The notes below the pieces were generated by a model, which saw nothing but the letters and a program-made list of their open reading frames with translations, searched no databases and was not told the origin of the DNA. 64,000 nt of DNA from Sphingomonas sp. BK235 (lineage in GTDB: Bacteria; Pseudomonadota; Alphaproteobacteria; Sphingomonadales; Sphingomonadaceae), in contig NZ_SLXN01000014.1 in assembly GCF_004345855.1 (NCBI RefSeq), forward strand, positions 1 through 64,000, in the 5' to 3' direction. Numbering within the stretch: position 1 is the first letter of the stretch; every line of letters begins with the position of its first letter. Below, one piece after another: positions 25,840 to 34,558 of the stretch. The position numbers and the translations under genes are program-made.

Positions 25840-26541
25840 ATGGTTGACAAGATTGCCTTCGACCCGCGCGTGCCCCTGCTCCTGATGCTGTCGTTGACAA
25901 CGGGTCTCGTCGACGCGGCGAGCGTCCTGGGCCTCGGCAAGGTGTTCACCGCCAACATGACGGGCAACGTTGTATTCTTGGGGTTCGCGCTTGCGGGCAC
26001 GCCCGGCTTCGTCGTGGCACCAGGCCTCGTAGCGCTCGCGACATTCATGATTGGTGCGCTGGTGGCGGGCCGCATTGGAAAGTCGATGGGGGCGCGCCCG
26101 CTCCGCCGCTGGCTGCTGACGGCAGCATTCTTTGAAGCCGCTCTGCTATGGGGTGCCGCGGCGATTTCGCTTCGCTTCGACGTCGGGGACCAGGCTCCGC
26201 ATTGGGCGCTGTATGCGATCATCGCCACAACCGCGGTCGCGATGGGATTCCGTAACGCAACTATTCGTCAGCTCAAGGTGCCCGACCTGACGACGACGGT
26301 GCTCACGCTCACCATCACCGGCATCGCAGCCGACTCTACCTTGGCAGGTGGCGGCAATCCAAACTGGGGACGCCGGATTGGCAGCGTCGTTGCGATCCTC
26401 GGCGGTGCGGTTCTGGGCGCGCTTCTGGTTGTTCGAACCGGGTCGCTGGTCATTCCGCTCATACTGGCCGGCACTCTCGTGCTGTTCGGCACGGCATTGT
26501 GTGCGGTTCACCCGAGCTCGCTGGAGCCAGCAAAGTCCTAA
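25840..26541 (+). CDS. YoaK/DUF1275-family membrane protein
   Basis: 233 residues with six or so hydrophobic segments. LMLSLTTGLVDAASVLGLG followed by FTANMTGNVVFLG is the strongly conserved N-terminal part of DUF1275, and MGFRNATIRQLKVPDLTTTV with LTLTITGIAADS matches the middle. Function is unknown. It starts 10 bases after the porin stop, so it belongs to the same unit. Confidence 0.9.
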   Translation: MVDKIAFDPRVPLLLMLSLTTGLVDAASVLGLGKVFTANMTGNVVFLGFALAGTPGFVVAPGLVALATFMIGALVAGRIGKSMGARPLRRWLLTAAFFEAALLWGAAAISLRFDVGDQAPHWALYAIIATTAVAMGFRNATIRQLKVPDLTTTVLTLTITGIAADSTLAGGGNPNWGRRIGSVVAILGGAVLGALLVVRTGSLVIPLILAGTLVLFGTALCAVHPSSLEPAKS

Positions 26542-26578
26542 GGCGCCTGCCCGGCCGAAGCGGAAGGTTCAGGTCACA

Positions 26579-27154
26579 ATGGACAGCAAGCGTCTCGAAG
26601 CGTTCACCGACGGCGTGGTCGCAATCATCATCACAATCATGGTTCTGAACCTCGTGCCTCCCCGCTCCAGCGACTTCTCGTCGCTTCGGGCGAGCGTCCC
26701 CATGTTCACCGCCTACCTAATCAGCTTTGTCAACGTGGGACTCTACTGGAACAACCATCACCACTTGATGCACGCAACTGAGAAGATCGATGGCCGCGTG
26801 CTTTGGCTCAACCTGGCTTTGCTGTTCTGGCTTAGCCTGGTGCCGTTCGTCATCCGCTGGAACAACGACACCGATTTCGCCGTAGTCCCAACCGCGGCGT
26901 ATGGGGTCGTGCTCGGGATGGCAGCACTCTGCTACGAGTTGATCGAGCGAGCGATTATCGCGTTCAATGGACCGGAATCACGAGTTGCCAAGGGTATCGG
27001 ACGCGATCGCAAAGGGCTGGTCAGCATCGCCCTGTACGTAGCGGCTGTCCCGCTCGCATTCGTGAGCCGGGGAGTGGCACTGACGATCTACCTCGTTGTG
27101 ATCTCCCTTTGGATCGTACCTGATGGCCGCATGGTACGCGAACGCAGCGCATAG
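26579..27154 (+). CDS. TMEM175/DUF1211-family membrane protein
   Basis: 191 residues. RLEAFTDGVVAIIITIMVL carries the F-S/T-D-G-V-x-A-I motif of TMEM175 potassium-channel-like proteins, followed by YWNNHHHLMH and four further membrane segments. Bacterial members form K+-permeable channels in structural studies; the role in this unit is unknown. The ATG at 26579 follows AGGTCAC. It is the last gene of the run from 19142 and converges on the transporter gene at 27178-28086. Confidence 0.88.
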   Translation: MDSKRLEAFTDGVVAIIITIMVLNLVPPRSSDFSSLRASVPMFTAYLISFVNVGLYWNNHHHLMHATEKIDGRVLWLNLALLFWLSLVPFVIRWNNDTDFAVVPTAAYGVVLGMAALCYELIERAIIAFNGPESRVAKGIGRDRKGLVSIALYVAAVPLAFVSRGVALTIYLVVISLWIVPDGRMVRERSA

Positions 27155-27177
27155 GGACTGCGCAGCACAGCGGTGCG

Positions 27178-28086
27178 TTAAGCGGCTTGGCTCCGCCGGT
27201 CCCCTATCATCAAGGCAACGCCGGTCAGCGTCATGCCTGCGGCACCCGCCTTTCCCCATCCAACCTGCTCACCGAGAAACCATGCCGAAAGGCAGAGAGC
27301 GATCACAGGCGCAACGTAGTTGAAGCTGTTAGCGAGGATGGGCGTCACCTGACGGTTGAGCGATAGGAACACGGCATAGCCGATCAAAGTGCTGGCAATG
27401 ACGAGAAAGGCCAGGGAGCCCCAGGCCCGGAGCGGGACCGCGGCCGGATCGAACGCGGCCGTCAGGCCGGCCAGCCAGACGCTGAGCCCAAGAACAATGC
27501 TGGTGGGAACGAGTTGGGCGGTAAGCCCGATCACGGGATCTTTCGGCATTCGCAGCCGTGCCGCGACCACCGACCCGCCCGCCCATGTTGCGGATGCGGT
27601 GAGCGTCATGATCGCTCCGATCGGCCGGAACCCGGCTCCGGCCCACGACAGCCACGCCATAGTGCCTAGGCCAATGATGCCGAGCGAAACGCCTGCGATC
27701 TGCCGCCTGTCTGGCGGCTTATGCAGAAACGCCCAGGTGAACAGCGCCAGGAACACCGGCGCGGCTGATCCGAAAACCGAGGCGACGCCGGCGGGGAGCA
27801 AGTGCGTTCCCATGATCGCCATTGTCTGACTGCCGATCAGCATGATTGCACCGAGCAGCGCAGCAGCGGCAAGTTCTCGGCGCGACGCAGGGTGTCGTCG
27901 CGACCGCCAGATGGCGACGGGCAGGATGATGAGCGACGCGCTACCGAATCGCAACGCCGCCAGCATCAAAGGCTCGAACGCCTTGCCGCCGATCTTGAAG
28001 GCGAGGAAGTTCCCGCCGTTATAAAACCAGGTCCACCCTACCCCAAGGACAACAAGTGCCGAGACGTGACGCGCGCGAGTCGACAT
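27178..28086 (-). CDS. EamA/DMT-family transporter
   Basis: 302 residues, about ten hydrophobic helices in two EamA repeats. The first repeat contains GWTWFYNGGNFLAFKIG and LMLAALRFGSASLIILPVA, the second GGSVVAARL through LIGYAVFLSLNRQVTPILAN and ending FLGEQVGWGKAGAAGMTLTG. It likely exports a small metabolite or drug; nothing identifies the cargo. It lies 14 bases downstream of the epoxide-hydrolase-like gene on the same strand, so the two are probably cotranscribed from site 6. Confidence 0.9.
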   Translation of the reverse strand: MSTRARHVSALVVLGVGWTWFYNGGNFLAFKIGGKAFEPLMLAALRFGSASLIILPVAIWRSRRHPASRRELAAAALLGAIMLIGSQTMAIMGTHLLPAGVASVFGSAAPVFLALFTWAFLHKPPDRRQIAGVSLGIIGLGTMAWLSWAGAGFRPIGAIMTLTASATWAGGSVVAARLRMPKDPVIGLTAQLVPTSIVLGLSVWLAGLTAAFDPAAVPLRAWGSLAFLVIASTLIGYAVFLSLNRQVTPILANSFNYVAPVIALCLSAWFLGEQVGWGKAGAAGMTLTGVALMIGDRRSQAA

Positions 28087-28100
28087 GTCCGATCTCGCCG

Positions 28101-29243
28101 TCAAAGCTGCTTGGCGTGAATCCATTCGGCAATGGCACCGGCCAGTTCCGCCTTGCGCTCCAGGGGCAGCCAATGGGCCCCTCTCAGTCGAGTGACGGTC
28201 AGGTCCGCGCAGGCGGCACGCATCGGTCCGCCGTAGCGATTGCCAATGATGCTGTTCATCTGGTCCCAGTCACCGTTGACGAACAACACCGGCATCGACA
28301 GCCGCGCGCCGTCAGGCGAACGGCGCATATATGCGATATTAGCATCGTCGTTGAGATACCAGGAGCACGGCCCGCGAAAGCCGTTGCGTTCGAACGATCC
28401 CGCCAGTGCTGCGAAGTCTTCTGCCGGCCACAGCGCCGGATCAGGTTGGGTTGGCGGGGCGCGGTGCACCGCGCCAAAGCGGCCGCCCTTGCTCGTCACC
28501 TTCGCGTTCGCTGCGGGCTTGCCCAACATGGCGGGATCGCCGCGGCGATAGATTGAGGCGAGCGATGACGCCTTGTCCGCGTCCAGGTCGGCGACCGCGG
28601 TTTTAAAATTGGTTGTGTACCAGCGGTAATAATCCCATTGGCCGTCGGGATAGACTTCGGCAGGGTAAATCGTCCGGTCGACCAGCGGCACCAGCGTCGG
28701 GAGCGCGTTGGCCGTTGGAAAATAGGGGACGGAGATCAGCACCGCCCTCTTGACCCGCTGCGGTTCGTGCGCCGCGAACGCGCCGACCAACACGCTGCCC
28801 CAATCGTGCCCGACCCAGACCGCCGGCTTCCCGCCGAGGTGATCGTGCAGCTCGACCATGTCGGCGACCACCTCTGCGTGCGCGTAGGCAGCGGGGTCGG
28901 CAGGAATGGAGGAGCCGCCATAGCCCCGCATGTCAGGGGCGATGCATCGCCAGCCCTTGGCTGCGAATGCCGTCATCTGCGCGCGCCAGATGATCCCCTG
29001 TTCGGGCCAGCCATGAAGGAACAACATCAGCGGCCCGTCAATAGCGCCGGTTTCAAGGTAGTGGGTGGTGTGCCGGAGCGTTCGGAAAGTCTTGGACACG
29101 GGCGCAACGAGAGGAGATACCCAGCTCTTCGTCGGCAGGGCGGCGGACACACCAAGCGCCACGATGACCACCCGCCGATCGACCGGCGGTTCAGTGGAAG
29201 CGGAGGAGACTCCGCCGGCGGAGCGGTTGTTGGTAGCGGGCAT
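28101..29243 (-). CDS. epoxide-hydrolase-like alpha/beta hydrolase, possibly exported
   Basis: 380 residues from the ATG at 29243; an in-frame ATG at 29288 lies inside the regulatory element and is less likely. DRRVVIVALGVSAAL near residue 22 resembles a twin-arginine leader. The oxyanion motif is LHGWPEQGIIW, the nucleophile Asp is in VWVGHDWGSVLVGAF, and the C-terminal acid/His would lie around FVNGDWDQM and LRGAHWLPLER. An Asp nucleophile indicates epoxide or halide chemistry rather than esterase. Substrate unknown. The shared element at 29274-29317 sits 31 bases before the start. Confidence 0.85.
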   Translation of the reverse strand: MPATNNRSAGGVSSASTEPPVDRRVVIVALGVSAALPTKSWVSPLVAPVSKTFRTLRHTTHYLETGAIDGPLMLFLHGWPEQGIIWRAQMTAFAAKGWRCIAPDMRGYGGSSIPADPAAYAHAEVVADMVELHDHLGGKPAVWVGHDWGSVLVGAFAAHEPQRVKRAVLISVPYFPTANALPTLVPLVDRTIYPAEVYPDGQWDYYRWYTTNFKTAVADLDADKASSLASIYRRGDPAMLGKPAANAKVTSKGGRFGAVHRAPPTQPDPALWPAEDFAALAGSFERNGFRGPCSWYLNDDANIAYMRRSPDGARLSMPVLFVNGDWDQMNSIIGNRYGGPMRAACADLTVTRLRGAHWLPLERKAELAGAIAEWIHAKQL

Positions 29244-29273
29244 AGTATCAAGATAGTGTCTCCCACCCCACGC

Positions 29274-29317
29274 GATTAGCCGCAGCATGTGAGCAACTGT
29301 GTTGCTCGACCCGGAAC
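29274..29317 (-). promoter_or_regulatory. shared 44-bp regulatory element, site 6
   Basis: On the minus strand: GTTCC-N7-GCAACACAGT-N15-GCTAATC, facing the hydrolase gene that starts at 29243. GCTAATC at the right end is a good -10-like sequence and would place the transcript start just upstream of the gene. Confidence 0.72.
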
Positions 29318-29318
29318 A

Positions 29319-30200
29319 TCATCGGTGGAGGTCGATCATAGGCGAGCTCCCGAACATATTCTTATACTCTCGGCTGAACTGAGACGGGCTCTGATAACCG
29401 ACCTGATACGCCACGCTTCCGACCGTCGCCAAGCCGCCGGCCAGCAACTTTCGAGCCTCCGTCAGCCGGATGTGGCGTTGAAAGGCGAGAGGGCTGAACC
29501 CGGTTATGGCTTTGAAGTGGCGATAAAAAGAGGTGACGCTCATACCGGCGGATGACGCGAGTTGAGAAATGGTGACGGGCTCGTTGTTGTTGGCCCCTAG
29601 CCAGTCAGCTGCGGCCTTGATCTGCCGTACCCGATCGTTGCGCTGAACGATTTGACGAAGCGTGTCGCCCATCGAGCTCTGGAGCAGGCGGTAATAAAGC
29701 TCGCTCTCATAGTGGGGCGCGAGCATCGCGACATCGCCGGGCGTATTCACGAGCGAGACCAGACGAGCAAAGGCGTCGCCTAGGTCCCCGCTCAGATCTC
29801 CTGCGGCAACGGCGCAGGTCCAGCGGTCTTCCGCCTTTGGCATCTCGAGCACGAGCCGAGTGAGCCTGTCGACGTCGAGGTGCAGGCTGATCCCGACATA
29901 GGGCAGCTTCGCCTTGGCCCCGATCATCTCATAGGAGAACGGCAGGCCGAAGGATGAAGCCGCGCAGATCCCGGGTGTCATCTCGAAGCGATTGGCGCCC
30001 ATCGTCAGAACCTTTGTTCCACGCAGCACGACGTAAAACATCGGTTCGAACACCGATGACGTCGGCGGTGTCGCAGTGGCGCTGGACCAGACCGTAAGGC
30101 GCGGAAGCGGTGTGGGCTGTCCGCTCAATCCGGGCGATGAGCCCGTGTACGGGGCAGCATCAGTCAGAAGGCGGTGGATCGTGCGCTCTAGGTCATACAT
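29319..30200 (-). CDS. AraC-family regulator (AraC_N type)
   Basis: 293 residues from the ATG at 30200; earlier in-frame ATGs exist, but this start matches the length of the family and of the paralogue at 62879. The N-terminal AraC_N domain has MFYVVLRGTKVLTMG; the C-terminal two helix-turn-helix units are TISQLASSAGMSVTSFYRHF and VGSVAYQVGYQSPSQFSREY. It is upstream of the hydrolase gene on the same strand and ends next to site 6. Members often control a neighbouring oxidoreductase or hydrolase gene. The stop lies two bases from the element. Confidence 0.9.
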   Translation of the reverse strand: MYDLERTIHRLLTDAAPYTGSSPGLSGQPTPLPRLTVWSSATATPPTSSVFEPMFYVVLRGTKVLTMGANRFEMTPGICAASSFGLPFSYEMIGAKAKLPYVGISLHLDVDRLTRLVLEMPKAEDRWTCAVAAGDLSGDLGDAFARLVSLVNTPGDVAMLAPHYESELYYRLLQSSMGDTLRQIVQRNDRVRQIKAAADWLGANNNEPVTISQLASSAGMSVTSFYRHFKAITGFSPLAFQRHIRLTEARKLLAGGLATVGSVAYQVGYQSPSQFSREYKNMFGSSPMIDLHR

Positions 30201-30443
30201 GTCCACGAGATAGGGCTTTGGTAGGATCATGCAAACCAAAGGCATCATCGGGAAAGCGGCGAGCAAGCCCTCCGCCTATCTACGGGTCGTGAACGTGTAA
30301 CGTCCGGATGGAAGAGCCAGTGTCCTGATTGCAATACCCAACTTCGCCTGGAGGCCGTAATTTACCGACCGTGCGACCCCGAGATGGATCGGCGGCGCCA
30401 TAGGTCTGAGCTGCGGCCGCTAGCTCTGAGCTGCAGATTCGGC

Positions 30444-30487
30444 GTTCCACTTCACGCAACACAGCTTGGCACAGGGCGACGCTAAGA
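30444..30487 (+). promoter_or_regulatory. shared 44-bp regulatory element, site 7
   Basis: GTTCC-N7-GCAACACAGC-N15-GCTAAGA on the plus strand, 108 bases before the SDR start. It lies in the 395-base gap 30201-30595, in which I see no gene. Confidence 0.72.
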
Positions 30488-30595
30488 ATCGCCGATCGCG
30501 ACTGCTAAGTTCGCGCATGACGAAGTCGTGTGCCTTTCCCATCCCCGGCGAAACGCGGGCGATTTGAACCAAACATGGTAGAAAAGGACGATAAG

Positions 30596-31336
30596 ATGAT
30601 TGATCTTAAGGGCAAGCGCGCTCTGGTGACCGGCGGGTCTCGCGGTATTGGCGCGGCGATCGCTCTGGTGCTTGCAGAAAACGGGGCAGACGTCGCGTTT
30701 ACTTATCAGAGCGCAGCCGACAAAGCGCAGGGTGTCGTCAAGTCTATCGAGGCGGCGGGGCGCCGCGCGGTCGCTATTCAGGCGGATAGCGCCGATCCGG
30801 AGGCTATCGCCCGCTCGGTAGACGAGGCGGTGGCCGCGCTCGGAGGCATTGATATTCTGGTGAACAGCGCCGCGATCGGCCACTCCGGAATGATCGCCGA
30901 CATCGATATCGGCGAATATCAGCGCGTGATGGACGTCAACGTTCGGGCACCTGTGCTCTTCGCGAAGGCCGTGATCCCGCACCTTGGCGAAGGCGGCCGC
31001 ATTATCACGATCGGCTCGGCGCTTGGCGAGCGCGTTCCGTTCCCAGGCATCACGACCTATGCGATGTCGAAGGCAGCACTGACCTCATTCACTCGTGGTC
31101 TCTCGCGCGAGCTGGGGCCTAAGGGGATCACGGTCAATCTCATCCAGCCTGGGGCAACGAACACGGACTCGAACCCAGCGGATGGCGACGCCGCCGACTT
31201 CCAGCGCAGTCTGACGTCGCTGGGCCGGTACGCCGAACCGCGCGAGATCGGTAACGCTGTTGCCTACCTCGCCAGCCCGGCAGCAAGCATCATCACTGGT
31301 ACGACGCTGACCGTCGACGGTGGTGCGATCGCCTAA
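30596..31336 (+). CDS. short-chain dehydrogenase/reductase (SDR)
   Basis: 246 residues, a classical SDR. Cofactor motif LVTGGSRGIGAA (residues 10-21), NSAAIG (the N-A-A-G position), active-site Ser in ITIGSALGE and the Tyr/Lys pair in YAMSKAALTSF, plus VNLIQPGATNT and the C-terminal GTTLTVDGG. It is probably NADP-dependent 3-oxoacyl-like or a related ketone reductase. The ATG at 30596 follows AAAGGACG; another at 30575 is possible. A shared regulatory element precedes it. The hydrolase genes after it are likely cotranscribed. Confidence 0.93.
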   Translation: MIDLKGKRALVTGGSRGIGAAIALVLAENGADVAFTYQSAADKAQGVVKSIEAAGRRAVAIQADSADPEAIARSVDEAVAALGGIDILVNSAAIGHSGMIADIDIGEYQRVMDVNVRAPVLFAKAVIPHLGEGGRIITIGSALGERVPFPGITTYAMSKAALTSFTRGLSRELGPKGITVNLIQPGATNTDSNPADGDAADFQRSLTSLGRYAEPREIGNAVAYLASPAASIITGTTLTVDGGAIA

Positions 31337-31508
31337 ATCGTGAAGGCAGCGGCGCGCTTGACGGCTCTCGTAGCCGTGGGTGCGCCGCTCCGGAACAAAG
31401 CGGCTCTTCCAGAGACTAGTCATGGAACATTCGAACGCCCTCGCGCTGATCCGCTGCGGGATCAGCACCTTCGCCGAAAAGCGAAGATCGTTCAAAGACA
31501 TCGCGCAC

Positions 31509-32486
31509 ATGCGCCGTGCAGCTCTGAAGTCCGCAATCGCATCCCTCTGCTTCCTCAGCGCCGGTGCTGCCACAGCTCAGGATAGCAGGATTGTTCCTAC
31601 CGGTGCGGTCGAGCGCGCATACTTCGCTGACGGTCCTTCCGCGGTAATGCGCACGACGTCTTCGGTGCCGTGTGATCGCAGAGGGCACCTATGTGACGTC
31701 TGGTATCCGTCCGACATCCAGTCGGGCAAGCCCCGGCCGGTCGTAGTCTGGGCCAACGGCACAGCCGACGCCCCCGTCGAGCCGAAGGTCTACGACTATC
31801 TTCTGTCCCACCTCGCCAGCTGGGGCTTCGTCGTGGTCGCCACGCGCGATCCGAAGACCGGATACGGTGACACCGTCCTGGACTCGCTGGATTACCTGAA
31901 GGCACAGGCGGACGCCCCGGCCAGCCCGATCCATCGGCGCGTGGATCTCGATCGCGTTGGCGTGGCAGGCCATTCTCAAGGCGCAACCGGCGCGATCAAT
32001 GCGATGCTGAAAGCGCAGGGGCGGATCAGGACGGCAGTAGCTTTTCAACTTCCCAGTCAGCGGTGGTGCTCGCCAGCCGACCTTTGCGTCCTCACCGAAA
32101 ACCTGAGGGCAGCGAAGTCCGGTTCGATCTTCTACGTTGGAGGCACCTTCGACGTGATCATCTCGCCGGACAGGCAGAGCGACGGCGAGAAGCTGAACTC
32201 TCTGACGGCATATTATGAGGCGACGCCGAACGTGCTGCTCAAGGCCAAGGGGCTGGTGAAGCTCGCCAATCACAATGACCTTCTCGGCAAGCCAGGTTGC
32301 GGCTCGGCCGTGGTCGGCAGCCCGCTCACCTGCACGCTCGGCGTTTACGGCTATCTTGGATTACCGACAGCGTGGCTGGCATGGCAGCTTCAAAGCTCGA
32401 GCGAAGCCGGCACCGCGTTCCGCAGCGACAAGGGTGAGTTCTTCACGGCTCGAGCATGGAGCGGGCAGGCTAGCAACGTCCGGTGA
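31509..32486 (+). CDS. exported alpha/beta hydrolase (chlorophyllase/PETase-like fold)
   Basis: 325 residues. MRRAALKSAIASLCFLSAG ending near ATAQD is a signal peptide. The nucleophile elbow is VGVAGHSQGATGAINAM (Ser about residue 158). A paired set of cysteines (VPCDRRGHLCDVWYP, RWCSPADLCVL, KPGCG...LTCTLG) suggests disulfides, as in secreted esterases. WANGTADAPVEPKVYDYLLS and SWGFVVVATRD match the dienelactone-hydrolase/cutinase-like superfamily. It likely cleaves esters in the periplasm or outside. The 173-base space after the SDR gene shows no regulatory element. Confidence 0.82.
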   Translation: MRRAALKSAIASLCFLSAGAATAQDSRIVPTGAVERAYFADGPSAVMRTTSSVPCDRRGHLCDVWYPSDIQSGKPRPVVVWANGTADAPVEPKVYDYLLSHLASWGFVVVATRDPKTGYGDTVLDSLDYLKAQADAPASPIHRRVDLDRVGVAGHSQGATGAINAMLKAQGRIRTAVAFQLPSQRWCSPADLCVLTENLRAAKSGSIFYVGGTFDVIISPDRQSDGEKLNSLTAYYEATPNVLLKAKGLVKLANHNDLLGKPGCGSAVVGSPLTCTLGVYGYLGLPTAWLAWQLQSSSEAGTAFRSDKGEFFTARAWSGQASNVR

Positions 32487-32517
32487 CACCGGGTGCAGTT
32501 CCATTACGGAGATTTGT

Positions 32518-33387
32518 ATGACTGCCGTGCATTACCGAACGCAGAAGGTCGGCGAGGTTGAGGTGTTTTACCGGGAAGCGGGCCCTGCCGACGCTCCCGT
32601 CCTGCTGCTCCTTCACGGTTTCCCGACCGCCAGCCACATGTTCCGCGACCTGATCCCGGAGCTTGCGGATCGCTACCGGGTGATCGCGCCCGATCTCCCC
32701 GGCTTCGGGCAGACCAAGGCGCCGGACCGCGGCGCATTCACCTACAGCTTCGACAACCTGGCTGAGGTCATCGACGGCTTCGTTGAGGCCGTCGGGGTCG
32801 AACGCTTCGCGCTCTACATCTTTGACTATGGCGCGCCGACGGGTCTAAGGCTGGCGATCAAGCACCCCGAGCGGATCACGGCGATCATCTCACAGAACGG
32901 CAACGCCTACGACGAGGGCTTCAGCGACGAATGGGGCGCGTGGCAGGCCTATTGGCGCGATCCAAGCGAGGCAAACCGCGAAGCGTGCCGCGACTCTCTC
33001 TCACCCCAGACGATACGCAATTGGCAATATGGCACCGGCGCCGATCCCGAGCTGCTGAGCCCTGACGGTCGGGAACTCGACATCGCTTACATGGCGCGAC
33101 CGGGGGCGGAGGAGGTGCAGCTCGACCTCATTCTGGACTATCGTACGAACGTCGCGCTGTACCCCCAATTCCAGGCTTACTTCCGGGAGCACCGACCCCC
33201 GTTCCTCGCCGTCTGGGGCCGGCATGACCCTGCCTTCGTTCCAGCAGGAGCGCTCGCCTACAAGCAGGATCTGCCCAATGCCGAGATCCACTTGCTCGAC
33301 GCAGGACATTTCGCACTCGAGACCCATCATGGTGAGATCGCGCAGCACATCCGCGATTTTCTCAGGCGGGTCCTTTCTTCCCGGTAG
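32518..33387 (+). CDS. alpha/beta hydrolase, haloalkane-dehalogenase/epoxide-hydrolase-like
   Basis: 289 residues, cytoplasmic. Oxyanion motif LLLLHGFPTASHMFRDL, nucleophile Asp in ALYIFDYGAPTGLRLA (about residue 103), C-terminal acid in VWGRHDPAF and His in LLDAGHFALETH. The Asp nucleophile points to dehalogenase or epoxide-hydrolase chemistry. The ribosome site ACGGAGAT lies 6 bases before the ATG. It is 31 bases after the exported hydrolase. The Tyr after the nucleophile, where Trp is common, may alter halide binding. Confidence 0.88.
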   Translation: MTAVHYRTQKVGEVEVFYREAGPADAPVLLLLHGFPTASHMFRDLIPELADRYRVIAPDLPGFGQTKAPDRGAFTYSFDNLAEVIDGFVEAVGVERFALYIFDYGAPTGLRLAIKHPERITAIISQNGNAYDEGFSDEWGAWQAYWRDPSEANREACRDSLSPQTIRNWQYGTGADPELLSPDGRELDIAYMARPGAEEVQLDLILDYRTNVALYPQFQAYFREHRPPFLAVWGRHDPAFVPAGALAYKQDLPNAEIHLLDAGHFALETHHGEIAQHIRDFLRRVLSSR

Positions 33388-33407
33388 CGCGGGATCACCT
33401 GAGGAGC

Positions 33408-33452
33408 GTTCCCCGTTCCGCGACACAGCTCACCGGCGGGGTGAGGCTACAG
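33408..33452 (+). promoter_or_regulatory. shared regulatory element, site 8 (45-bp variant)
   Basis: GTTCC-N7-GCGACACAGC-N16-GCTACAG, facing the azoreductase gene that starts 46 bases further on. One base longer in the spacer and A-to-G in the core compared with the other sites. Confidence 0.6.
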
Positions 33453-33498
33453 GACCGACTGGCGCACTGATAATCCGTCTCTAAGCACAGGAGGGTAC

Positions 33499-34521
33499 AT
33501 GCGCCAAATCCTCGTTATCAACAGCAGCGTAACCGGGCCCGCGTCGGTGTCGCGCATCCTCGTCGAGCATACCGTTCAGAGCCTGCTTGCTGCCGATCCG
33601 ACGGCGGCGGTTGTCTATCGGGATCTCGACGCCGATCCCATCCCCCATCTAACCTCGGCGACGGTGGCCGGGGTACGCGGTGTGCCCTCCTCCGACGACG
33701 AACTGGCATCCCAAGCACGATCGGACGAGCTGATCGAAGAGCTTCGCGCTGCCGAAGTCCTCGTCATCGGAGCACCGATGTATAATTTCAGCATACCGAC
33801 GTCGCTGCGCGCCTGGTTCGATCACGTTCTGCGCCCTCGGGTGACCTTCTCGTATAGCGAGCGCGGTCCGCAGGGCCTGCTAACCGGTAAGCACGCGATC
33901 GTCATCGAACCGCGCGGCGGGCTTTACTCCTCGGGGCCCGCCAAGGTGACCGACTTCCAAGAGCCCTACTTGCGGCAGCTATTGGGGTTCGTCGGGATCA
34001 CCGACGTGACGTTCATTCACGCGGAAAAGATTGGTTTCGGGCCTGAGGCACGGAAGTCGGCGCTTTCCGCGGCGAAAGCACGCATTGCGCAGCTCTCTGC
34101 CCGCATTATGGCCGGCGAAGCCGAACCCGCCGGAGGCGCACTGAGCTCAGCAGCCGACATCGATTTCGCCGCCATCATGGGTGGGAACCTCAAGCGCGTA
34201 TTTGGCGAGCACGACCCTGCTCGCCGCCTAGTGGCTATTCAAGAACTCTACGCTCCTGACGCCATCCTGCACGAACCCGACCGATCGGTTCAGGGCCACG
34301 AGGCAATCTGTCAGGCTGTCACCGAGCTTTTGGACCATCTGCCTCCAGATTTCGCCTTCACGGCCGTTCGGCCGGCGCTTGGCCACAATGGCGTCGGGCG
34401 TTTGCAGTGGACCGCCGGACCACCGGGTGGCCCCGAAGCGGTCACCGGCTTGGACGTAGCGCACATCGAATTAGGCGGCATCAAGACGCTGCATGTGTTC
34501 CTCGATCCGCAGAGCGCGTAG
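33499..34521 (+). CDS. FMN-dependent NADH-azoreductase fused to a SnoaL-like domain
   Basis: 340 residues, whereas AzoR proteins have about 200. Residues 1-205 form the flavodoxin-like AzoR: MRQILVINSSVTGPASVS (FMN phosphate loop), VIGAPMYNFSIPTSLRAWFD (the conserved P-M-Y-N-F region) and PRGGLYSSGP. Residues about 225-338 resemble an NTF2/SnoaL-like domain (LVAIQELYAPDAILHEP through GLDVAHIELGGIKTLHVFLD). AzoR reduces quinones and azo dyes using NADH. The added domain may bind or pass on the product. The frame is continuous without stops, so this looks like a true fusion. It is preceded by site 8. Confidence 0.87.
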   Translation: MRQILVINSSVTGPASVSRILVEHTVQSLLAADPTAAVVYRDLDADPIPHLTSATVAGVRGVPSSDDELASQARSDELIEELRAAEVLVIGAPMYNFSIPTSLRAWFDHVLRPRVTFSYSERGPQGLLTGKHAIVIEPRGGLYSSGPAKVTDFQEPYLRQLLGFVGITDVTFIHAEKIGFGPEARKSALSAAKARIAQLSARIMAGEAEPAGGALSSAADIDFAAIMGGNLKRVFGEHDPARRLVAIQELYAPDAILHEPDRSVQGHEAICQAVTELLDHLPPDFAFTAVRPALGHNGVGRLQWTAGPPGGPEAVTGLDVAHIELGGIKTLHVFLDPQSA

Positions 34522-34542
34522 GCGCGGGGCGAAGCCCGCGCC
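34521..34542. terminator. hairpin between convergent genes
   Basis: GGCGCGGG (34521-34528) pairs perfectly with CCCGCGCC (34535-34542) over a 6-base loop. It begins at the last base of the azoreductase stop and lies 16 bases before the end of the RidA gene. No clear T run follows. Confidence 0.5.
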
Positions 34543-34558
34543 ACATCCGCTGCACCCC

